NCBI GenBank assembly: GCA_022818135.1
Contig: JAFMSR010000016.1
Coordinates: 9,990,822 to 10,054,821, forward strand
DNA from: Saxidomus purpurata
Lineage: Eukaryota; Mollusca; Bivalvia; Venerida; Veneridae
Direction: 5' to 3'
Length of the DNA stretch: 64,000 nucleotides
Shown piece by piece: positions 42,201 to 57,200 of this stretch; position 1 is the stretch's first letter; every line of letters starts with the position of its first letter. Below the pieces are notes generated by a model. It saw only the letters and a program-made list of their open reading frames with translations, had not been told where the DNA came from and ran no database searches. A program made the translations under genes and the position numbers.

Positions 42201-45200
42201 TTGGGATCACGGTGGCAGATACGACAACAGTTGGAGTGCTTTGTAAGTTAAGATATTTATCAGAATGGGAATGCACTGTAGCTAAATTGCTCTGGCATTT
42301 GATAATGAAGAATTCATTGATGCCTGTGTAAGGATTTTAGTTTGTATACTGTGATCAGTTGTACAGACCATGTGTTATACTAATTACTGTCTGTCTTTGA
42401 TATTATAATTTCCATTGTACTGTAAAGTTGGTAATTTTAGTGTAACAAAAATTTAGGGATTTTTTGCACAGACAGGCCTTTCCGCAAATTTTCTATTCGC
42501 CCAAGGATAATGCTCCGATAGTAAAAATCTATATGAAATGAGTCTTTCGTGAGATTTTTAAATTAGGGAAGTGTGAAATTTGCGAAAATATCAACATTTA
42601 ATCATCATGAATATTAAACAATTTACACAATTTTGGTCAAGGTCACGGAGAACTTTAACCAAAAAAAGCCTTGTCCGATCAATAAATAGAGAACGCTTTG
42701 GCCTAGTGTTCTAAAACTTTGTAGGTAGGATGGTTTTGTTTCATAATTTACAGTAAATAAATAGAATAATACAGTTATTGAAATTCATTAATTTCATTAC
42801 AGGCTAGTTACACTAATCATTGAAATATATTTGTAGATCCACCGGAACCCCCGCAGATTTCAGGGTACACAGAGGGACAATCTATACGAGCTGGTGACCT
42901 TGTAAAGTTAAGATGTACGGCGTTGAATGGCAACCCTCCTGCCACACTGAACTGGTTCAGAGGTAAATCAAACTTACACATGCTTCAAATCCTTTTTTGA
43001 AACCCTAAATAATAAGGGATAGTAAAGAGTATTTGATGAATCCTTGTTATTCAAGGGTGGTGCTGTGGTCGAGTGATTAACAATCTGGACTACCAATCCG
43101 GAAGTTTTCAGTGTTTCCTGCCCATCTGAAGAGGAACTGGTTAGAAACCCAGAGGTAGCCTCTCGTGTATAGGTGCTATACACCAAGCAGGTAAAAGAAC
43201 CAAGGGGTCTATTTATAAAGAGCTAGTGTCTGGTACCCGGATTCCCTTGTATCTGCATTTATCTCTTCAACCTGTGCTTGTCAGGGGTCTTGGCAGTTTC
43301 AGCATAATTGTTTTGCATGAACATATTGATTCTAACATTTACTTCTACATTTCATGCATTAATATAATCATTTTGGAGAAACATAATCTTTTCCCCACAA
43401 AGTGTGAGCAAGCAGCTATAAAGTAGAAGATGAATCTATTACAGATGATGTAGAGATCACTGACGTGACGGATATTTCCGCCGGAAGTATACCAGCGTCG
43501 GAGATCGCCATAGTAACCAAAGCAGAAGACAATGGCGCCCGCTATGAATGTAGGGCTTCTAACAAGGCCACCGATAAGCCACTGGTTACTTTTAGGACAC
43601 TGACTGTACATTGTAAGTACAAGCCTGTTCCGCCTCTGTGGTCCAGTGGTTTAGGGCCGCCGACTTGAAATCACTGTTGTAACGGGTTCGAACTCTGGTA
43701 CAAACCATGTCTGTGCGTGTGAGGACTGAGGAAGTTTGCAATTTAATGTGGCGGTTTGGGGTCTAGTACTGGTCTTTCCCAGGACCGATAGTTAGATAAA
43801 CTCCCCGCCTGTAAAGATGACTGAAATATGTTTTAAACACATGTTAGACCCCAACACACACACACAAGTTTGAACTGCCAGCAGAGCATATAAACAAACA
43901 TATGCAGAAGATATTGTTGTGTAGATGTCTAGTATTTATCAGTAAACAAGTATTTTTTTATCAGGCAAAGTGCTTTTTCTTAAGATGCAGCATAAACAAT
44001 TTCCTACAGTATTTTGTTAACAGACAAAATTATCTGCCACCTGTACTGGAATAAGATCCAGTGAATGGGTTGAGATAAGTTCCCAATCTGACATGGATAA
44101 CATGCCCATTTCTTGGTTTTAGACCTGTAACCCAATTAATTTCTAAAAATAGACTGGTTCATATGTCAAGTTTGGGAAGTTCAAAAATGGTCTCACTGAA
44201 AATTTTCCTTTTTTTTTTTTTTTTTGGTTTGAGGACCCTAAAAAGGGTAACCCCTAAAAATTGTACATGTACTAACTTGATAGGGAACAGTAGAGATCAT
44301 GATCAGATTGCACAGGTGCCCAGGCTGATCATGATCTGCACTAGTCACAGAGTCAGAATCTTTTGCCACCAGCATTGTAAGGGTAAATGTTATTGCTGCA
44401 AGGCACTTCAGCGTTAGAATTTATTTGCATTTGCATCACTCTCGGGACTTCTTAGACCTCTCTTAAGTTACTTTATTATTGGGAAAATCTTTCAGAAGAA
44501 ACTAAATAAACATTTTATTGGCTATTTTATTGCGCTATATCTACTCTGTAAAAAGGAAATGCAGTGTGTCATATTGTGAAAGCATTGTGATTAATATTCA
44601 TGTGGTACTATAATGCTTAAATGTATCAATGCATTTTAAGATTTGTACGGTCCTGGGTTCGATCTTCTCCTGTGCCAAGTTGTGGTAGCGTTGTTAGGCG
44701 TGGCACAATAATACCACATTGCTTCTCACCCAACTTGGTGTGAGTCTCGAGAGCAATGAATATAAGTTGAGAGACTTTTTTTTCACAGTCGGGACCAAAA
44801 AACTTAAAAATATAAGCTTATAATTGATAGAATGAATTAAATGTCATACAACTTGAACTGTTGAAATGAGTAGATTTTAACAGTTGTTCCCTTTCATTGC
44901 AGTCACGCCAGCAAGTGTTGACATTATCAGTGATCCGGTTATTGGACGTGCTGGATATCGTCTTCGGTTGACGTGCACGTCGGCATCGAGTAATCCGGCC
45001 GCACAGATCACATGGATGCATAACAATCAGAAACTGACAGGATCGGATTTCGGTCGGACACCTGGAGACAATGGCGGGAAGATATCAAAGAACCAGCTTG
45101 AGATAATCCCAACATCAGCAGATGACCAGGCTTCGTACGGTTGCCAGGCAACAAACCTAGTGTTACAGGAGACTATTCACGATGCAATCACTTTGAATAT

Positions 45201-48200
45201 TCTCTGTAAGTACAAAACAGTACAGTGAAGATTGGGAGTCACTATGAATAGGGGGTCGCTAAGCCTCAACTGTAAAAAACAAGCACTCATCAGTACGCTA
45301 CACACATCAAAAGAACAAGAAACAGTGTATACAAATTGCATCTCGCGTGTATCGGCACGTAAAAGAACAAAGAGGTCTGTTTGTAAAGAGCTAGGTTCTG
45401 GTACCTGGATACGCTTGTATCTGGGTCTGTCTCTTCAACCTGCGCCTATCAGGGGTCTTGACACTTTCACCCAAAGAGAAATCCTAGGGTTGGCAGGAAC
45501 TATAAATAATAGTAAAAAATAACAATTAAAAAAGAACGCAAATTGAACTGCGTTTGTATCTTTAATACATTTGAGATACATGAAATCAAGAAATGTTTAA
45601 GTGTAGCCATGACTGCATATATACATGTTACACACGTATGTTTTACTTTTTCCTTCAGAGTTGATACAGTTCAGTTATTTAGGCTTCTTTAGGCACATTT
45701 TGAATTTTTCCTCTTTTGTAATGTTCTGTTACATCTTTCCAGTTAAACCAGAATTTAAAGACAAGAATGCAACAATCCCCATAACAGCAGGAGAGAGCAG
45801 GATTGTCAATCTGACAGCAACGGCAAATCCCCCGAATGAAACTTACGTTTTAAAACGTGGCGATACTGTCGTTAACCAAGGTGACATCAGCAGTTTTTCT
45901 TTAGAGGGCGGAGTTCTGACGATATCGGCAATTTCAAAGGACGATGATGGAGACTTTACAATTACTGCTACGAACATGGAAGGAAGTACTTCATTTCGGT
46001 TCACAGTTGATGTGCATTGTAAGTGATGGTCTATAACCTAGTGTAGTTGATTTGCTTTTGCTACTTTTAGAAATATTTTCTCTTGTGAGTTTTATTATAA
46101 CGTTTGTGGGCTGCATTTTCTGATTTGGCAAATGCTAGGTAGCCCATACCCAGCTGATGGCAAATGCTAAAAAACCCTTATCCAGCTGGTGACAAATGCT
46201 AAGTAACCCTTATCCAGCTGGTGGCAAATGCTAAGTAACCATTACCTAGCTGATGGCAAATGTTAAGTAACCATTATCCAGCTGGTGGCAAATGCTAACT
46301 AACTATTACATAGCTGATGGCAAATGCTAAGTGACCCTAACCCAGCTGATGGCAAATGCAAAGTAGCTCTTACCGAGCTGGTGGCAAAGAATATGACGTT
46401 TGCGACCAGTGCAGATCATGATCAACAATCTGATCATAGTTTGCACTTGTCGCTATTCAGTCGACAAATTTTCACTGAATACCCCTTTTTACAATTAATT
46501 GTACAGTCCAAATTGAAAGACAGACAAGTCTTTTTTAGAAATATAGGCTGATGAATAAAAGTTCAGAATTGATCTCGTAATCTGAGACTTGATTGGCTCT
46601 ACCTGTTGATGGATCCTGTTTAAAATTTATCAACTCGATTTTTTAAAGAGAGAGACGGTAAATATTTTACTGATGGTGCCTGTAATGTTTTCAATTTCTC
46701 CAGCAGGGAAAAAGACATTTTTCTAACAAGAAATGATGGAAGATTACTATCTGTGAGTGATTTAAGATAAAATTTAGGGCAATAGCCTTGTATTTGTCAG
46801 ATTTCTTGACATTGTCTGTTTCTCCGACATGCCAAAGCAGTTTTGACTTGATGAAAATATCTCTGAATGATTATTGTGATTGCCGTCGTATATGATTAAG
46901 GGAAAAAAATTGTACTGCAGAGAAAATCAAATTTGCCACTTCGCGAATGAAAATTGAAAGTTAAAAGCAATTTTCTTTTAGTATTAATTTCTCTGTCATG
47001 CAATCAGTTTTCCTCTGTTTGTAATGACGTCTGCTTCAAATGAAACTAGACAGATTTTCTTGAAGTTTTGGATTAAAGGGGACCAAGTCTTTCGTTCTAT
47101 TAATCCTTACCCGTCTAAATTTTTAAAATAGACTCTCCCTTCATTCAATTTTGACTGAACCATTTATTTTCATAGGGATGCTCAGTGAAAAATTTTATAT
47201 ATAGACCAAGTAGTAACCAGGGTAGACTGTGATCAGACTGCATGCAAATTGTGGTCTACTTTTGATCAAAAAGAGAGAAATACTGTAAATTGGGTAAATT
47301 TCACGTGACAAAGCTTTCTCGATTTGTGAGCAGACGGACTTGTTCGCGAATTTTGAATTCCTGATAAGAGAATTCTCTTATAGTAAATCCATGAGAAATG
47401 AATGCCTGATTTAAGTTTGAAAATAACAAAAATTAAATAATTGTGAATATTAGCCAATTTATAGTACAGTGTGTGTGCCTGATGCATGCTGGGTAAGTGG
47501 TCAGAAACTCAAGGTTATTGCATAGGTTCATGGGCCATGTGCAATTTACTAAAACCAAAAGGCAAGTACTTGTAGAATTAAGTTCATCAGAAAATCATTT
47601 TTTTAAAAGTCATTTTACTGTATAGTAATAATTATGTTTTCGTCCACCCTCTCACTCTGAGAGGATGTGCGGATATGATTCTGCACTTAGCATTCACTTT
47701 CAAGAAATGTTAATAAAAACTGAGAAATTGTTGAAAATCAAATTATTTTGTCTCAAATTAATTTTGACTGGAAGGCTATTTTCATTGGGGTTGGGATATA
47801 GGCTGATATACTGGTTACATTTAATTTCACTTGTACAATTTACATATTACATTTTTCACAGATCCCGCAGAAATCTATGAAGCCAATGCAGTTGAGTGTG
47901 ATGTAGGATCTTCCGTTGAACTGAAATGTCTCGTACGTGGTAACCCAATGGTACCGAACATGATTACCTGGCGACGGCAAGATTTTGATATGACACGTGT
48001 GCTACCCTCGTACCGAGATGGTGTTGGTACTTTGCTCATTGAGTCAGTGGAAAAGACGGATTCAGGAATGTTTACATGCGTAGCTCACAACGCCATCGGC
48101 AGTTTTGTGGAGAAGACGGTAGAATTGATGGTCAAATGTAAGCAGTTTCTTAAATTTTTTAATACAATTTTGGTAATCTTGATATCATAACGGGAAAAGC

Positions 48201-51200
48201 GTGCTCCTAGTGAACTTTTTGTTAAAATGATAATACCCTTCAATGTGACCATCGCAACTTAATGGAATGCATTCACCAATGGTTTATTATCATTAAAAAA
48301 TAATTATTGAGAAAGTTATAGATAAATAACATAAATGTATACTACAGTTGTATATTCCTACTAAACATAGTTGAAAAATACCAAAATCTTATTTGACTGT
48401 CCCAGTCATAAAATGGTTTTCCATCAATTACATATAATAATTTTTTGTTTGTATTCACTAATGAAAGTAATGGTTGAGCATAACTTATTTTCTTTTGATT
48501 TTCTAAACATTTTTCATGTTTCAAGAACTTTTCTCGACAGTAATTTTTCTGGTCATTTTGAACAGTATTAAAGCTTTAAGGAAGCCTGATGTCTTAGCTG
48601 GAGTGCGGAGGTGTAACTTTCAAAATTCCTGATGTTTTGGTCAGTGTCTGGTCCAGATTAAAGCCTCTTTTCCTGATGTCTGTAACATTTACTACGCAGA
48701 TTTTCATTAGGCCAAATAAACAAATAAGTGTGTATCCAGTCTCTTTGCCCAAAAAATTAAGGTCAGTCGGCACTTTTTAAAAAATATATTTGGTTTTAAT
48801 TTAGCCGTTTTTGCTCTGAAACACTTAAAACGTTTTTTTTTATCATTTTCTCGTAAAAAAAGTTTTAGGTCTGCAATAAAGGTTCGTGGGACCGGAAACA
48901 CACGTTTTATTTGGCCTTATGAAACCATTCTGATTGAAAGTGTTGTTTGATTATTTTGGGATTAGGAGGTAAATTTAGCCATCTCAGTAAAGTTATATAG
49001 ATTATGAATTGCCTCGTCAGATTATGAATTCTTAGAAAAAGGGAAGATAAAAGAGAGATGGTACACTGTTATCAAAAATATTTCTAAAAGTATAGAGAAG
49101 TTGAGATCAAACTGGGAAGATAATGGACAAAAAAAAACAACAAGAACATTTAATGATGTACAAAAGATGTAATAGAACGTATTTCAGACTCCGTGCCGTC
49201 TACGCTCTTTCCTTCCATAGTAATTTACTCCGTTGGATGATTGGGGCTGATTGAACAAGAGCTTTACATTGTGTCAGATGTCTGTTTTCTTTTAAATTCC
49301 GCAATTACATTGATGGCGGCTCTCAGATGCACAAAGCTTTTTTGAAAGCTCTGCATGGAGAGAAAACAGTCCTTAAAAGGAAGTTTCAGGATTCTTTGTA
49401 AAAAATATGAAGATAATGGAATTAGAGGCCTAGGTTGAAAATTGTACTGGAATTAATAAGACGAGAAGTGCCAGAAATTTTTAACTTTGGGGAGAGCTTT
49501 TGTAAGCTCACCTGAGCAATAAGTCTTTTACCCAATGTTATCATGTAGGTCTGGTCTGTGTTGCTGATGTTCTCAGGTGAGTGATAAATGGCCATCTTTG
49601 TCCTCTTGATTCTGTTTAGCTTACCTGGCACACAGTACCAGGGTGAGCTGTTAGGATCACTTACCAGACAGCTACGGTGTCTATTCTCTTTTCCTTAAAA
49701 CGACATCTCCTCTGAAACTGCTGGGCCAATCTTGATGAAACTTTGCTGGGATGATCCTTGCATGAAGCTCTATCAAAAGTGTTCAAAAAATTCCATTCCA
49801 TGCAGAACTCTAGTTGCCATGGCAATGGAAAGGAAAAACTATAAAAATCTTTATCCCAATTACCCTTTGTCAAATTAAAAATTAAGGTACATAAATTGCG
49901 AAATTTTCGACACTGAAAAGTTACTGAATTTACAGTAATATATATAAAAGGCAAACTTACCACAACCAAACTTTGTTTTCATTTTCTTCCATTTATTTAC
50001 AGACCCTTACTAGATACGGCAGCAAATTACATAATCTGTCATACTCTAATAAACAAAAACCGTGAAGCAATCTGAAGATAGAAAATCTAACACATTTGAA
50101 AAAAACTTGTTGATTGATTTTGATCCGAGTTGCCTGGAAGCTTGGTAAGATTGATATTCCGCAAGCTTCTTTTATGATCATTGAGATGAATGAATCCTGG
50201 TGAAATTTGCTATAGCTTTTTAATTCTGTTATAATGAGAAACTGTCTTTCAATTTCAGTTGTGCCAGTTATTGATAAAGCGCCTAAATATGGCAAGGCTG
50301 CAAGTCGGATGGGGCGTACCGGACGTCTGGTGTGTCGCGCCGAGGGTGCCCCCTCTGTCTCGTTTAAGTGGCAGAAGGTTAGTGTGATACATTTCATTAC
50401 TTTTCATCAGAGTAGGTCGAAGAAATTATTTTATACCCAGTAGCCAGGGAAAGAAGCTTTGATTATTGAAATATTGTGAAAGAGAATATTGTAGCAAAAA
50501 TAATGTTGATTTGTCTGTCTATTATTGGGGGGCATTCCCAGTAATGAGTATAAAATCAACTTTCTTGGGAAACAGTATACAAAACAATGCGAACAAAGAA
50601 ATACAGACCGAATAGAGGCTACGCTAAACCCCTGTGGTCAAGAGACAAGCCTACACAATCGGGAAACGTCATTCTATTTATGGTAATACTTTACATTGAC
50701 CAATCTTAACTCTCTTTTATGCTAGATTGTTAAATCCATTTTCTTACGAAGTCTATTTGAATACTCTTGTGACTGTATGAAAGATTTGTTACAGACAACA
50801 TTTTGTTTACTGCTCGCTGGTACGTTTATATTTGTTAACTCGTCCAAAAAGAAGATACAACAATTTTACACCCGTTCTGAACAACGTCTTAGCCAAACTA
50901 GACTTTATTACACCATTAGCGTAAATAATGAAATTGAAACATCTTTCTGTCTGAATTCATTTGTGTCTAACGTGTTCGCAACTTTTTCGGGTTCTCGAAG
51001 TTAACGAAAAAAAATCTGAATTGACGGGTTTATATCGAAACAAGACAAATGTCTACAGTCTCTGGCCAGACAAGTAAATACTTCTTAACTTAGACCAGTG
51101 TCTTTGTTATAAATTGTCTCTTTACGATGTATTGTTAGAAGATGGAAAATGTTGATAACTCTGCACAATGCAATTATTTTCTGTGCAATCGCACAAAAGA

Positions 51201-54200
51201 AAATTTCAAGCGGCTGTAAATACATTAAGTATTCCTGGTATGGACTTTAGATTTTTCGTCAGATATTTTTGGCACAGGGAGATATCAAAGAATGTAGATT
51301 TTGGTTGAAATTTTTGAAAAAAAAAAAAAAATTCAGGACAAGTATGTAGTAGTGATGATTTATTCCAAAGTTTATATAGTAGCAGTATATATTATTGCTT
51401 AGATTTACTGCAGATTTTCACAAAACTTGAAGCTATAAAAGTTTTCTTTGGAACCAAGGGGTCATATCTTTAGCTTCTGATTGGATAGAAATTAGAGTCA
51501 GATTTGGATCCGTAGCTTCTGCATGGGTTTATATGCAGCCAGGTTAAAATATGATGAATCAGAAGCCAGAACTGTCAGACGAGTTACTGTAAAATTGGTT
51601 TTTATTTTCGCTAATTTTTATGATTGCAGCACTTCACCAATTCATCAAACTCACTGAAACAGCAAGCAATCAATGATTATATGTAATGTGGCGCTGGCAT
51701 GCAAATTAAAAAACTCATGAATAAATGAAAATTGGAAAATCATGAAATAAAGAACTCACAGATATAAAGACTTTTATAGTATATAATCTTGAGCTCTGAG
51801 ATTTGTGATATTGGTGATGTCATTAATGTGATATCGAAAAGTGTTGTCTATTATTGCATTATACTATAATATTCTTCAGTTGAAGTCAGTTTTCTCGTAA
51901 ATATTGGTCCCGGCATTGACTGGTGTGCACTGCTGTGATATTGCATCAATATTTAGTCTGTAATTTGACTGAAAATCACTTTACCAAACATGGTTCCTCA
52001 TCAGTAAAACATATATCAAAGATGCAATTACTTATGCCTCGGAAATATCCGAAATCTTTATTCATCGTGTTTGCAAGAATTTGTCAAGAATTAGCAGTCT
52101 GTGATGTCACGGTTTTGGTACGATCGCATGTTTTATGTATGTTTATGTTTGAACTATTGCAGGATGGGGTTGATATAGTGGCAGATGCCGTAAAATATGA
52201 AATAGAGGAGAAGGTCACAGACAGTATTAAATACGAGAATGTCCTACTTATAAAGGATGTGGTGAAAGAAGATTACGGGATCTACCAGTGTATAGTAACC
52301 AATGAGAAAGGAGAAGACAGGCTGCCCGTAAACTTCGATGACACAAGTAAGTATGGCGGTTTGCCGGGACCCTTTAACTCCTTCATTTAAACATTTCAGT
52401 TGATAATTTTAATTGTTTGGGGCAAGTGTTCATTTATTTCTGTTTTGCATGCAATCAATTCGGCATCATTGTGTCCATTTGTCAGTCTTTATGTGATAGG
52501 TGTGCAAGAGACTTTTTGGAAAGATTGTCACATTTTTGGAGGAGGTGGGGGCGGAGGAGAGGTCAAAAATACCCCCAGAGTCACCGTACCTCCAATTTGA
52601 TCAGTGATGACATCAAACCAATTCTAAAAGGGGGTTTCTTTTCCTTTGGTATCAAATGGGAAACTTTGTTGCTTGGTTGAGTCACATTGACTTTGCAGAC
52701 ATGTTAGCCGTTTGTTGTTGGTATCTTGATACAGGAAAGAAAAGCATGTGAGGGGGGGCTACATTTTACACAGCATGGAGGCAATCAATAACCTCTGTAA
52801 CGTCCATGACACAACTGAGAAAAAAATCGGTCATCTTTTTACGGCTTCAAAAGGTTTAGTCGGGTTTACGTGCATGTAGCTTGTGTGCTAGAGTCCCATC
52901 AAAGAAAAGGATATCGTACAACATGTACGTGTAAATCCAGTACAAGTATCATTTCACTTACAAAATTTAGGTACCCTACTGTATATATCGTCACAGAAGT
53001 AGAGTGAAAAAAATGTAAAATACATCGATTTGCAATTTCATAAAATGTCTATAAATGATCGGATGCAATACTCGCATTTGCTTATAAAATACGACTGACG
53101 AATCCTGTTACAACCGCGCATGCTTGCCGGCTTAGTGTAGCATCTACATGTACACTTTGACTATTAGATTATTTCACAACCCTGCTGAAGGAAGATATCT
53201 AGCGCACATGTCATCAGAGTCGTTTGAAAAAACTGGAGAAACCAGTAGTAAACATTCAAAAACAAAAAGTAGAGGTTACCTATACCGTAGCAACTTTTAG
53301 ACATAATGCATTTTTTTTTTTTTATTTTTGGTGTTTATTTCCTCAATGATAAAAAGTAAAATATCATAAAAGGAAAACTAAAAACTACAAGTGCATATCG
53401 CCAGTACAAATGAAATTTACTTGTTTTATAAGTAGTTTCGTTCACTTCATTGGAACGATTACATGTACAATCGAGCCAAGTATGATGTTTTCAATTTGTG
53501 TTTATTTTATCGACATACGATTTGACTTTTCGTAAGTTTGTACAGCGATACATTTACCTGAATCTGAGATGGTACACCGAGCGCATGTACCATGTATAAT
53601 TTACCGTTAGTTTAAAGGTGGTCAGCACTGATCTAGACATTTTTTTATAAATTTTACGAAGGTGAATTTCGGTTTAATCGAGATGATGCAACAAAACAAC
53701 AACTATATATTAACATTTCAATCTGCTTTGAAAGGATTTCCTATGAAAAAATATACAGGAAAGATGATTAGAGGCTATATTATCGCAGGTTCAACAGTGA
53801 TTCAGTGTCTTAAAACAGTTCATTCTAAACGTAGTGTATAAGTCAGATTCTATACAACCGTGTCTTCTTAGAACAACAAACGTTCAGAGACATAGCCGAG
53901 GACACATTTTCCTCCATCAAAATTTTATTATATAGACCAAAAACATAAAAAGGTAAAACTTTGTTTCGTGTTGATTATAAAACACGCAGTTCGGTTTCTT
54001 TTGTAAAAAGAATAGATATTATTTGTTCGTACAGTTGTTTTATGAAGTAAGCTTTGAGGTTTAAAATGACCGATTTTATCCTATAAGAATTTATAAGCAC
54101 TAGTCATAAAAAAACAAATAATGTCGCAATTTAGCTTGAAATGTGTAAACTTGTATATTAGTGTCCTGTCAGTATAGTCAGTCAGCGTGTACGATAGATT

Positions 54201-57200
54201 AATGTTCGATTTGGGCGGAGCTAACTACAGAATGTACATCGCGCTTTACTACCTGTGTTAAAGCAAACACTGAAACGGCACGCTATTATGAAATCTGCAG
54301 TAAAAACCTTCATACACTCTGGGGCCAAAGCAAAAAAATTGTGTTTAGGGCAATAGTCCCAAAAATTCTAGGTAGGGTAGGGGCAAATTTTTTTTTTTGG
54401 GTTTTTTTTTTTTTTGTTTATTTTGAAAAAAATTATATAGGTTGGAGAAAAAAATCTGTGTTTAGGGCAACGGTCCCAAGAATGCTAGGTAGGGTAGGGA
54501 CAGATTTTAAAAAGAAAAATCTAGGGAGAGGGTGGGGGGTTGCCAGGTAGGGTTGGGTTGCCTGAAACACAGATTTTTTTGGGGGGGGCCTGGCTAAATT
54601 TGCCAGCTGTTGTCAGTCTTATCTCATTTGTCAGCAGTGATAACAGTTCAAGAAATATTTGCTAGGAAAGGATGGGGCTCATTTCTCGATGTCTTTTTAG
54701 CAAACTTGAAAAATCTTTATCATCGGTATCATCTGTATTTTCACTGCCTGTAAAGCTCAGTTTTGATGTGTTTTCCATGCAGTTTCCGCATCTGATGTGT
54801 ATACATGACAACGTTCTTGATAATTCTGGATGTCTGATCCAATACTTCTGAATATGTACTCGTATATATGAGCAGAGAATTTTTGTAGAATGAGGAAACA
54901 TGTAATAGAGTGAAGTGGATATTGAGTGATTTTATCTGAAACATATGTGTACACTTGTTGCAGTTTAGTGATACAGAATCATATTGATATCAAGAAAATA
55001 GTTCTGAGAAAATAAAACTGCAAGTTTTGTCCTTTTTTTTTAGATGATTATGAAGGTAATGTAACCTGGTGGTTTTTATTTTTATGTATAAGCTGTTTAT
55101 TTTCTCCTTAAGGTATGTTTATTTAAGAAGTAGTAAATCCGTTACTGTGATTTAACTATATTAAATCACTGCTAGGAGTTCAAATGCTTAGTTATCAGAT
55201 CACTAGCCTGTTAGGATGAGGGATCTAATAACATGCATTCAAATGACTAACCATGATCAAATTAAATCACAGTATGGAATTTATTTTTTCGATTCTGCCA
55301 TGGCATTGTCTTTGTGAAAATGGTACTAGCAATATTTTATTGCAACTGATAAACACGGAATGCAATTGGACGCCGTACATCACTTATTACACATATTTCC
55401 CATGGAAAATGCGATGCATATTATCAAATCACAGATTCTTTTCCCATGTATGCATATAGGAAAAGTTGTGGGTCATATTAGCATTCATATATTCATGTAT
55501 AACACATTTCTACTTCAACATTGTCTTCTAATATGGTGACTTCTTTGATTGTTTTAAAGTTTTAACAATGACTTACTGATTCATATAGAAATTCTACAAC
55601 ATACTTGGGGATGGAAAATATTTGGTAAAAGTGGAGTTTTAAGTAATAGTTCTGTATTTTCTGACTTTAAGTATGTAGTACTTTTAGAATAAATGTAAAC
55701 ATATTTGTTTGTTTTAATGTATAGTTTTTATATAAATAGAAGTATGTGTAATGTGTTACACATTTGATCATGTATAGTGTATACAATGTGGGTTTCATTT
55801 AGCCTGGCTTTCTTACGATGGTACATGTACTTATATGTATATGTTTTCGTATATAGCATATTTTGTGTAAGGATATTGTTTGCCTCCAACCATGTGAGGA
55901 GGGAACTATTTTGTCCGATTTACAAAACTTGTTGTAATTCTCAGAGTGGTTAAAACAGCACTGTTGACTGACCGACCAGTCTGATCCTGACGGCACTGGT
56001 CAGGATGTAGTAATGTGGCACATACTTAAATCATGAAACGTCTAATACTTGTTCTGCCTGTCTTGACATTTGATGGTATAACAACCAATAGATCACTCCT
56101 GCAGACAATTTCTGTCTCACATTCTGCACCGTCCTGTCATAGCGGTCGCATCTGATTAAGACTGCCAGTAATTTATCAAGTGTTTTTTCTCTGCAAAATG
56201 TTGGTATATTATCAAACTCTACTCACAGCTTCCAAAAAATGTACTTTTCCATCTTTCGATCTTGATGGAGTCGTTTATTGCATCCTAGGAATATGTAATG
56301 AAAATTTGCCGGCAGAATTTTGGCAAATATAGACAGATGTCAGACAGCTGATCATGATCTACACTTCTCACTAAATGAATAAAATATCTGGCACCGGCAA
56401 GGGAAGCATTGATCTCAAATACATTTGCATTTTTGCTTAGCTCGTTGTCAGGTGTCTGAACATGGTGTGTCAGAGGGTTAATCTTCACCAAATCTTCGAT
56501 TTGTTGTCATGGCGATAAAGTTTTATGCCCATGAAGGGAGGTATGTATTTATCATACCCGACTGTCATATTCAAGCAGATTTTGCTATTCCCTGTCACAA
56601 AGTAGGGGATAAGTAGAAATGGTCTTCATCTGTCCTTCCAGGAATTTTGTAGAAATTTGTAGAATAAAGGCAGATGATAGAAGAATAGAACCAGGGTGTG
56701 AGCTTCAAAAAATAAAACTTGCTGTATATGCACCAACATAATCACAGAAATATACGTCTTTTGTTAGCAATGTCTTAATATGAAAATTTTATTTTTTCCA
56801 GAAAAACCAGATCCACCGGATGAATTAGACTTTGTGAATGCTACACATAACAGTATAACTTTAAAATGGAGTGCCGGCTTTGACGGAGGATTGCTGATGG
56901 GTTTCAGGGTGCGATATAAACCAGTGGCCACCACACTGGGTTATATACAAGTAGACGTTCAACCACCAGATAGCACTGTATTTACCATTAAAGGTATTAC
57001 TTTTTATATTTGACTGCTTTACTGTAAACTGGGTAATTATCACGCGATGAAAAAAAATTCACGATTTGTGAGCAAACAGACTTATTTGCGATTTTAAAAT
57101 TCACAAAAGGATAAATCTCTCGTAATAAATCTATGTGAAATGAATCTTTCGCCAGATTTTTTAATTAGGCAAATGGGAAATTTGCGAAAATAGTGAAAAT

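Larger units (their letters stand above)
43613..44902. other. Intron 8 (1.3 kb)
   Basis: Starts almost at once with a tRNA-derived SINE (43631-43866), then a 'gatcatgatc' palindromic element (44270-44400) and a SINE fragment (44640-44800). Confidence 0.85.
46019..47861. other. Intron 10 (1.8 kb)
   Basis: Contains a 32-bp minisatellite (46121-46388) fused to a 'gatcatgatc' palindromic element (46380-46530) and a family A element (47281-47469). Confidence 0.85.
52347..56801. other. Intron 13 (4.5 kb)
   Basis: Contains a G-rich purine stretch at 52540-52560, poly-T runs at 53310-53325 and 54390-54420, a 117-bp direct repeat (54341-54560) and a reverse-orientation 'gatcatgatc' element (56286-56480). 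The rest is AT-rich without recognisable features. Confidence 0.8.

Noticed and set aside
43631..43705. Possible functional tRNA gene
   Set aside because: A and B box-like sequences are present, but no full cloverleaf could be drawn and a SINE body with a (ca)n tail follows.
51923..52390. 155-codon + strand open frame presented as one unit
   Set aside because: Only 52163-52346 is exon 13; the rest is intron, shown by the tattgcag acceptor and the GTAAGT donor.
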